NCBI GenBank assembly: GCA_023430625.1
Contig: JAEZAA010000177.1
Span: forward strand, 1 to 10,342
DNA: 10,342 nucleotides
Source of the DNA: Pseudomonadota bacterium
GTDB taxonomy: Bacteria > Pseudomonadota > Gammaproteobacteria > Pseudomonadales > Oleiphilaceae
Direction: 5' to 3'
Every line of letters begins with the position of its first letter. The stretch's first letter is position 1. The translations under genes were made by a program, and so were the position numbers. Below, one piece after another: positions 6,465-10,342 of this stretch. The notes below the pieces were generated by a model, which did not search any database, was not told the DNA's origin, and saw nothing but the letters and a program-made list of their open reading frames with translations.

Positions 6465-7739
6465 ATGCAATCAACTGTTCGTCGCGTCGCAGTCATTGGC
6501 GGCAATCGTATCCCTTTCGCTCGTTCCAACACCGCATACGCGAAATTCAGCAACCAGGACATGCTGACTGCCGCGCTGCGAGGCCTGGTGGACCGCTATA
6601 ACCTGCAGGGCGAGGTGCTCGGCGAGGTGGTCGCTGGTGCCGTGCTGAAGCATTCCCGTGACTTCAACCTGACCCGGGAGTCGGCACTGAGCAGCGGCCT
6701 GGCCCCGGAAACTCCGGCCTATGACGTTCAACAGGCCTGCGGCACCGGCCTGGAAGCGGCTATCCTGGTGGCCAACAAGATCGCACTGGGCCAGATCGAG
6801 TGCGGCATCGCCGGCGGTGTCGACACCACCTCCGATGCGCCACTGGCCATCAGCGAGCCACTGCGTCAGATCCTGCTCGACCTGAACCGGGCCAAGACCA
6901 ACCCGGAGCGGCTCAAGGCGCTGTCCCGCTTTCGTCCCAAGCACCTGGTGCCCTTGATTCCGGCCAACAGCGAGCCGCGTACCGGCCTGTCCATGGGCGG
7001 TCATTGCCAGATCACCACCAAGGAGTGGGATATTTCCCGCGAAGCCCAGGACAAGCTGGCCTGGGAAAGCCACCAGAAATTGGCCAAGGCCTACGACGAA
7101 GGTTTCTTCACCGACCTGATAACGCCCATGGGTGGGCTGGAGCGGGATAACCTGCTGCGTCCGGACACCACATTGGAGAAACTGGCCAAGTTGAAGCCGG
7201 TGTTCGACAAGGACGGCACCATGACTGCCGGCAACAGCACCGCGCTGACCGATGGCGCCTCCTGTGTGTTGCTGGCCAGCGAAGAGTGGGCGAAGAAGCA
7301 CAAGCTGCCGGTCCGGGCCTGGTTCACCTGGAGCCAGACCGCCGCGGTCGATTTCGTCGGCAAGCAGGAAGGTCTGCTGATGGCACCGGTGTACGCCGTG
7401 CCTCGCATGCTGGAGCGCGCGGGTCTGAAACTGCAGGACTTCGACTTCTACGAAATCCATGAGGCCTTTGCGTCCCAGGTCCTGGCCACCCTGAAGGCTT
7501 GGGAAGATCCCAAGTTCTGCAAGGAGAAACTGGGTCTCAACAAGCCGCTCGGTTCTATCGACCGCAGCAAGTTGAACGTGAAGGGCAGCAGCCTGGCGGC
7601 AGGTCACCCCTTTGCCGCCACCGGCGGCCGCATCGTCGCTACCCTGGCGAAACTGTTGGAGCAGAAGGGTTCGGGCCGTGGTCTGATTTCCATTTGTGCG
7701 GCCGGCGGCCAGGGCGTGACGGCTATTCTGGAGCGTTAA
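6465..7739 (+). CDS. Acetyl-CoA C-acyltransferase (thiolase), FadA2/FadI-like
   Basis: The 424-residue thiolase carries all catalytic elements: nucleophile C92 (VQQACGTGLEA), H333 in HEAF, H381 in GHPFAATGGR and C411 in CAAGGQG. HEAF replaces the NEAF of biosynthetic thiolases and is characteristic of trifunctional-enzyme-type thiolases such as FadI and HADHB, which fits broad or long-chain 3-ketoacyl-CoA cleavage. The reaction is reversible, so it could also condense acyl-CoA with acetyl-CoA. No peptide signal is seen; it acts in the cytoplasm. The start is firm: AGGAG at 6453-6457, 7 nt before the ATG. It is divergent from the two-domain fabG gene, exactly as fadA2 is from fabG4 in M. tuberculosis. 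The last 17 bp overlap the convergent DUF2235 gene. No FadB/FadJ-type multifunctional partner is in the window, so the hydratase and ketoreductase nearby may supply its substrate. Confidence 0.95.
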   Translation: MQSTVRRVAVIGGNRIPFARSNTAYAKFSNQDMLTAALRGLVDRYNLQGEVLGEVVAGAVLKHSRDFNLTRESALSSGLAPETPAYDVQQACGTGLEAAILVANKIALGQIECGIAGGVDTTSDAPLAISEPLRQILLDLNRAKTNPERLKALSRFRPKHLVPLIPANSEPRTGLSMGGHCQITTKEWDISREAQDKLAWESHQKLAKAYDEGFFTDLITPMGGLERDNLLRPDTTLEKLAKLKPVFDKDGTMTAGNSTALTDGASCVLLASEEWAKKHKLPVRAWFTWSQTAAVDFVGKQEGLLMAPVYAVPRMLERAGLKLQDFDFYEIHEAFASQVLATLKAWEDPKFCKEKLGLNKPLGSIDRSKLNVKGSSLAAGHPFAATGGRIVATLAKLLEQKGSGRGLISICAAGGQGVTAILER

Positions 7740-9192
7740 AGCCGCCGGTAGCCAGTTCGCGGGCTCGTCCGATGGCTTGGTGCCAGGGAGGGGCCTCGCG
7801 AAAGTACAGTGTGCGACGTTGTAAATAGTGATCGCCCCGGCTGTGGGCGATCCCATCATGTACATAGCAGGCGAAAAACTGCTGGATGCTCGTGGGCAGA
7901 GGCTCTGCGATCTGCATCCAGGTTAGCATGTCACGCTCATGGGCTTGCAGAGGTTTGGCGACCAAGGCATTGGAGCCGATGCGACGATAAGCCCGTTCCT
8001 TTGGCCCCAGCTCATCTAAAAGTTTGCGGTCGCACGCCGAATCCGGCGGATCGAAATCCGGTATTCCTCCCTCCGCAACAATGCGGCGCCAGCGCGCACT
8101 GGCCACTTCCTCGCACAGTGCCTGTCGGGCAAGCTCCAATTCCCGTGCCTGCTCCGGGTTCCTCTCGTTTGAGTCCGCAGAGGCTGTGAGGCTCTGCTGA
8201 AGTATTCCGGTCAACTCCGTCGACTCATCCGCCAAAAGGCAAAGCCAGCGGCAGTACAGACATTCATGGTGTGCCCATTCCCGGTACAGATCCGTTTCAG
8301 GGCGAAGGCGGCGGTTGTATTCCAAGTGCAAGCCGGCAAGCTCTTGGGGTATGACCCACTCTGCATAGAACTCCGGGTCCCGCGCCTTCAGTTGTGGCAA
8401 CGACAGCAATGGAACCTCCTGTTGCAGGGCGGCCGCCAGCATCTGATGCAGAGGTACTCGCGCCAGCTCATTGCGCCGGCCCTGCTCGCCTTGGGCATAG
8501 CTGCCGGTAACGTCGCCATGTTGGCCAGGGCAAAGGCGCTCCTGATGCTGGGGCAACAGAGGACTGTCGGCTGTTCGGCGCAGCGACTGAACCTCGTAAT
8601 GGGCGCGCCGCTCATGGGCGGCGATCAGATGCAGGGCGGACTCGACCGAAGGCGGAATTGTAGCCAGGGGAGGGGGTGGCGAAGATTCAACGCCAATCGC
8701 ACCATTCGTCAGGGTGTCGAACAATCCAAGAAAGCGGATGCGGAAATCATGGCCGATCCGGAAGGGCTGGCCTGGATGGCGCGGATTGGGAATGCCCTGT
8801 TCTACCAGGATGCTCGCCAGTCGCCAGGCTGACGCCGCACCCCGGCCGCTGCCGAACAGCGCGATATTATGTTCAGTCAACGTCTCCGAGGTGGAGAGGG
8901 ATTGGGAGAGGTCATACAGCGCGTGGCTGATTTGGTAAGGGTCCAGATCTGCGGTTGAATGGGCGGCTGGGACTTGCTCTGCGGGTGTGTTGCCACCACT
9001 GCCACGGGATCCTCCGCCGTAATAGAAACGATAAAAGCCTTCCGCCCGCCCGCCGGGATGGGCCTTATAGAGTTTGCCGATGTTGGAGAGATCGGGGCCT
9101 GCTTCATCGAAGAACAGGCTGATCCACTGACGACGGTGCATCGGTGTCTGGTAAAAGTCCTTCGACAATGAATCGCTGTAGGTTGGCGGCAT
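7723..9192 (-). CDS. DUF2235/Tle1-like alpha/beta-hydrolase-fold protein with altered nucleophile motif
   Basis: The protein has 489 residues. Its first half follows the DUF2235 pattern: ISLFFDEAG with D29 (family LFFDGTGN), SNIGKLY, RFYYGGG, ALFGSGRGAASA (112-121), FLGLFDT with D159, ERRAHYE, and CPGQHGDVTGSY with H225. A C-terminal segment, FFACYVHDGIAHSRGDHY (about 439-456), resembles the end of DUF2235 effector-type proteins. Family members include type VI secretion phospholipases (Tle1), with Ser-Asp-His as catalytic triad. Here the expected GFSRGA is GSGRGA: glycine stands at the serine position and S115 is one residue earlier, so activity is doubtful. No signal peptide, no membrane segment, and no VgrG, PAAR or immunity gene is seen beside it. 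The ATG at 9192 has no Shine-Dalgarno, and the frame stays open upstream. It overlaps the thiolase gene tail-to-tail by 17 bp. Family call good, function unknown. Confidence 0.85.
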   Translation of the reverse strand: MPPTYSDSLSKDFYQTPMHRRQWISLFFDEAGPDLSNIGKLYKAHPGGRAEGFYRFYYGGGSRGSGGNTPAEQVPAAHSTADLDPYQISHALYDLSQSLSTSETLTEHNIALFGSGRGAASAWRLASILVEQGIPNPRHPGQPFRIGHDFRIRFLGLFDTLTNGAIGVESSPPPPLATIPPSVESALHLIAAHERRAHYEVQSLRRTADSPLLPQHQERLCPGQHGDVTGSYAQGEQGRRNELARVPLHQMLAAALQQEVPLLSLPQLKARDPEFYAEWVIPQELAGLHLEYNRRLRPETDLYREWAHHECLYCRWLCLLADESTELTGILQQSLTASADSNERNPEQARELELARQALCEEVASARWRRIVAEGGIPDFDPPDSACDRKLLDELGPKERAYRRIGSNALVAKPLQAHERDMLTWMQIAEPLPTSIQQFFACYVHDGIAHSRGDHYLQRRTLYFREAPPWHQAIGRARELATGGFNAPE

Positions 9193-9290
9193 CGATGGTC
9201 GGCGTTCGGTTCTTGTTATTGTTTCGGCATGCGGCCGTACTGCTGGACTGGGACCTTCAAACCGGATGGGAGCGGTGGCTCCATTGGGAT

Positions 9291-9320
9291 AGTAAACAGC
9301 TGAGATAGCGGAAGCGTCAA
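9291..9320 (-). promoter_or_regulatory. Candidate promoter of the DUF2235 gene
   Basis: On the - strand TTGACG (9315-9320) and TTTACT (9291-9296) are separated by 18 bp, matching the -35 at five and the -10 at four of six positions. It lies just past the terminator of the EF-hand gene and would give a leader of roughly 90 nt before the ATG at 9192. Confidence 0.35.
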
Positions 9321-9323
9321 AGC

Positions 9324-9350
9324 GGGCGAGCCGCCCAAGACGGCTCGCCC
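9324..9350 (-). terminator. Strong hairpin downstream of the EF-hand gene
   Basis: GGGCGAGCCG (9324-9333) and CGGCTCGCCC (9341-9350) form a perfect 10-bp GC-rich stem with a 7-nt loop. It starts 11 bp after the stop codon of the EF-hand gene on the - strand, where terminators are expected. The tract after it on that strand (GCTTTGAC) is only weakly T-rich, so termination may be partial. It separates the EF-hand unit from the DUF2235 gene. Confidence 0.7.
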
Positions 9351-9361
9351 TTGGTCACGAG

Positions 9362-9838
9362 TTACTGGTTGCGGTTGGGCGGTAGCTCGGACTGCGATGG
9401 CTTCTCGCTTCGGCCTTTATCCGTGCCTTTGTGTTTGCCCTTGTCGTGATGGCACTGCTTGAGTTCGTCCTTGCTCAGGACGTCGTCGCTGTTCTTGTCG
9501 CACTTCTCAAAATACTTCTGGAACTTGCTTTGCAATTCCTCTTGGCTCAGGGTGCCATTGCCGTCTTTATCCATCCGTTTGAAATGTTTTTGGATCCGCT
9601 CCTGCTGCATCCGTTCTTTGGCGGCCTGAAACTCCTCGGATGTGATCTGGCCGTCACCATCCGTGTCTGCTTTGCTGAAGTGCTGTTGCTGAAAAGTGTC
9701 CAGTTCCTGCTTGGTGATTTCGCCATTCTGGTCTGCATCAATCGCCTGCATCGGACCTTTCATGCCGGGGCCTGCAAACGCAGCCATGCTGCCGCACAAT
9801 GCCAGGGCCGTGATGAACTTCATGCTGGTCTTTTTCAT
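9362..9838 (-). CDS. Exported four-EF-hand calcium-binding protein
   Basis: This 158-residue protein begins with a Sec signal peptide: MKKTSMK, a hydrophobic stretch, then AFA-GPG with likely cleavage after residue 22, so the mature form should be periplasmic. Four EF-hand loops follow: D34-E45 (DADQNGEITKQE), D58-E69 (DTDGDGQITSEE), D90-E101 (DKDGNGTLSQEE) and D114-E125 (DKNSDDVLSKDE). The first three are canonical; the fourth has Asp instead of Gly at loop position 6. C113 and C129 flank or lie near loop 4 and could form a disulfide. The tail from about 130 is polar and rich in Lys, His, Ser and Pro. The ATG has an excellent GAGGAG (9845-9850) 6 nt upstream. It lies downstream of a BaeR-like regulator gene with its own promoter, and probably serves as a calcium buffer or sensor in envelope stress; its exact partner is unknown. 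Confidence 0.93.
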   Translation of the reverse strand: MKKTSMKFITALALCGSMAAFAGPGMKGPMQAIDADQNGEITKQELDTFQQQHFSKADTDGDGQITSEEFQAAKERMQQERIQKHFKRMDKDGNGTLSQEELQSKFQKYFEKCDKNSDDVLSKDELKQCHHDKGKHKGTDKGRSEKPSQSELPPNRNQ

Positions 9839-9860
9839 GTGATACTCCTCGTGTGAAAGC

Positions 9861-9879
9861 GGAGGCGGGAATTGCCTCC
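9861..9879 (-). repeat. Leader hairpin next to the EF-hand ribosome site
   Basis: GGAGGC (9861-9866) and GCCTCC (9874-9879) can form a 6-bp stem with a 7-nt loop in the mRNA of the EF-hand gene. It ends 10 nt before the GAGGAG ribosome site. It may tune translation or mRNA stability; its CCTCC stretch could alternatively pair with the ribosome site. Confidence 0.35.
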
Positions 9880-9904
9880 CGGGTTACGACGCTCTCAGAC
9901 TATT

Positions 9905-9945
9905 AGTGTAATGTGAGCGGAATTTGGGCAAATTGAGGAGAAAAG
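9905..9945 (-). promoter_or_regulatory. Promoter of the EF-hand gene with BaeR-box-like site
   Basis: On the - strand the 18 bp at 9945-9928 read CTTTTCTCCTCAATTTGC. They agree at 14 of 18 positions, without gaps, with the BaeR motif recalled from E. coli work (TTTTTCTCCATDATTGGC). Downstream, TTTGCC (9927-9932) and TACACT (9905-9910), 16 bp apart, form a plausible sigma-70 promoter whose -35 overlaps the site, the usual place for an activating OmpR-type regulator. Transcription would begin near 9898, giving a leader of about 60 nt. The neighbouring gene encodes a BaeR-like protein, which makes the match more credible. Confidence 0.5.
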
Positions 9946-9988
9946 GTGAAGCTATATCGCGATGGACTCTGCAGGTTAGCCCTGACTC

Positions 9989-10006
9989 AGCCAGCGGCGG
10001 CTGGCT
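9989..10006 (-). terminator. Hairpin just after the BaeR-like gene, without T-run
   Basis: AGCCAGC (9989-9995) and GCTGGCT (10000-10006) form a perfect 7-bp stem with a 4-nt loop, starting 10 bp past the stop codon of the regulator gene on the - strand. No T-tract follows (GAGTCAGG), so it may be a weak terminator or a 3'-end stabiliser. Read-through into the EF-hand gene is possible. Confidence 0.4.
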
Positions 10007-10016
10007 GGTGCCCTTG

Positions 10017-10342
10017 TTAGAGAACCAGCTTATAGCCGATGCCGTAGACGGACTGGATCAGTTCGGGTTCCGGGCGCACCGCCTGCACCTTGCGTCGGAG
10101 ATTCTTGATGTGGGTGTCCACGGTGCGATCGGTCACGATCCGGTGATCGTCGTAAATCTGATCGAGCAGTTGCTGGCGGGAATAGACGCGGCCAGGGTGT
10201 TCGCAAAGAATATTGAGCAATCGGAACTCGACGGGCGTCAGATCCAGCGACTCGTTGTCGAGCTTTGCCTGGTGCAATGCCGGGTCCAGGTGCAGGCCCG
10301 CCGGCAGCTGCTGTTGATTCTGATACTGCTGGCGGCGTAGCA
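10017..10342 (-). CDS. baeR: BaeR-like OmpR-family response regulator (C-terminal part; N-terminus outside window)
   Basis: The frame is open from the right window edge to a TAA at 10017-10019, giving 107 residues: an inter-domain linker (LRRQQYQNQQQLPAG) and a complete OmpR/PhoB winged-helix domain. The core LDLTPVEFRLLNIL, then SRQQLLDQIYDDHRIVTDRT and VDTHIKNLRRK, ending in VYGIGYKL, is very close to E. coli BaeR as I recall it (YDDYRVVTDRT, HIKNLRRKL, VYGVGYRW). A TTG-initiated internal start at 10277 is not real because it would split the linker from its receiver. BaeR with kinase BaeS controls envelope-stress genes, including efflux pumps and spy. The receiver domain and any kinase gene lie beyond the window. 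The next gene downstream, encoding the EF-hand protein, carries a BaeR-box-like site. Confidence 0.9.
   Translation of the reverse strand, partial: LRRQQYQNQQQLPAGLHLDPALHQAKLDNESLDLTPVEFRLLNILCEHPGRVYSRQQLLDQIYDDHRIVTDRTVDTHIKNLRRKVQAVRPEPELIQSVYGIGYKLVL

Larger units (their letters stand above)
9193..9354 (-). other. In-frame open stretch without start codon, upstream of the DUF2235 gene
   Basis: The reading frame of the DUF2235 gene stays open for 54 codons upstream of its first ATG, back to a TGA at 9355-9357. In these codons there is no ATG, GTG, TTG or CTG. The translation (for example AVYYPNGATAPIRFEGPSP) is not obviously low quality. It overlaps the candidate promoter and terminator, so it is most simply untranslated leader, but it could be the remnant of a longer N-terminus. 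Confidence 0.3.

Noticed and set aside
6471..7865. Long - strand open frame of 464 codons
   Set aside because: It is antisense to the thiolase, has no recognisable domain and a His/Gln-rich shadow composition.
7723..9192. Type VI secretion effector/immunity island
   Set aside because: Apart from the DUF2235 protein, no VgrG, PAAR, adaptor, Hcp or immunity-like gene is present in the window.
9216..9284. 22-codon - strand ORF starting MEPPLPSG between the EF-hand and DUF2235 genes
   Set aside because: No ribosome site precedes its ATG, and nothing about its sequence stands out; it could be a leader peptide but cannot be supported.
9362..9838. Lipoprotein signal in the EF-hand protein (LALC at residues 12-15)
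   Set aside because: The residue before the cysteine is Leu rather than Gly, Ala or Ser, while AFA-GPG gives a good ordinary signal-peptidase site.
9431..9856. + strand frame with hydrophobic segments, looking like a membrane protein
   Set aside because: It is the antisense shadow of the EF-hand repeats; acidic codons read backwards as Val, Leu and Phe.
9924..10340. + strand open frame of 138 codons
   Set aside because: It is antisense to the BaeR-like DNA-binding domain; its TTG start and apparent ribosome site fall inside the BaeR-box region.

Overview
The window reads as chromosomal DNA of a GC-rich gammaproteobacterium. The evidence is moderately high GC, densely packed genes, a BaeR-type regulator, and fatty-acid enzymes of a kind common in marine lipid and hydrocarbon users such as Alcanivorax or Marinobacter. 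That genus-level suggestion is only an impression. I see no insertion sequence, integrase, tRNA, rRNA or CRISPR array.

Left part (1-2525, + strand): the last 36 codons of an unidentified gene, then a FixJ/NarL-type response regulator (180-791), then a soluble histidine kinase with an N-terminal receiver and a PAS domain (969-2525). The gap between regulator and kinase holds a -10-like hexamer, a dyad and a strong hairpin.

Middle part (2526-7739): a fatty-acyl module. It contains a MaoC-type (R)-hydratase/dehydratase (- strand), an AraC-type regulator (+), a two-domain 'high-molecular-weight FabG' ketoreductase (-), and a thiolase with a FadI/trifunctional-type HEAF motif (+). The same three enzyme types lie together in Mycobacterium tuberculosis as htdX-fabG4 divergent from fadA2. 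Here an AraC-type gene sits between the hydratase and the reductase. Both divergent intergenic regions carry operator-like repeats, including a 21-bp-period direct repeat between the reductase and thiolase genes that looks like an AraC-family operator. Together the enzymes could interconvert 3-ketoacyl, (R)-3-hydroxyacyl and 2-enoyl thioesters and split or join the carbon chain.

Right part (7723-10342, all - strand, so transcribed right to left): the C-terminal DNA-binding domain of a BaeR-like response regulator, cut by the window edge; a small exported protein with four EF-hands, preceded by a promoter overlapping a good match to the E. coli BaeR box; a strong terminator-like hairpin; and a DUF2235/Tle1-like alpha/beta-hydrolase whose nucleophile elbow lacks the serine at the usual place. 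The hydrolase gene overlaps the thiolase gene tail-to-tail by 17 bp, and the kinase and hydratase genes abut stop-to-stop.

The most interesting items are the BaeR-box/EF-hand link, the AraC-type tandem operator in the fabG/thiolase region, and the orphan DUF2235 protein with an altered catalytic motif.
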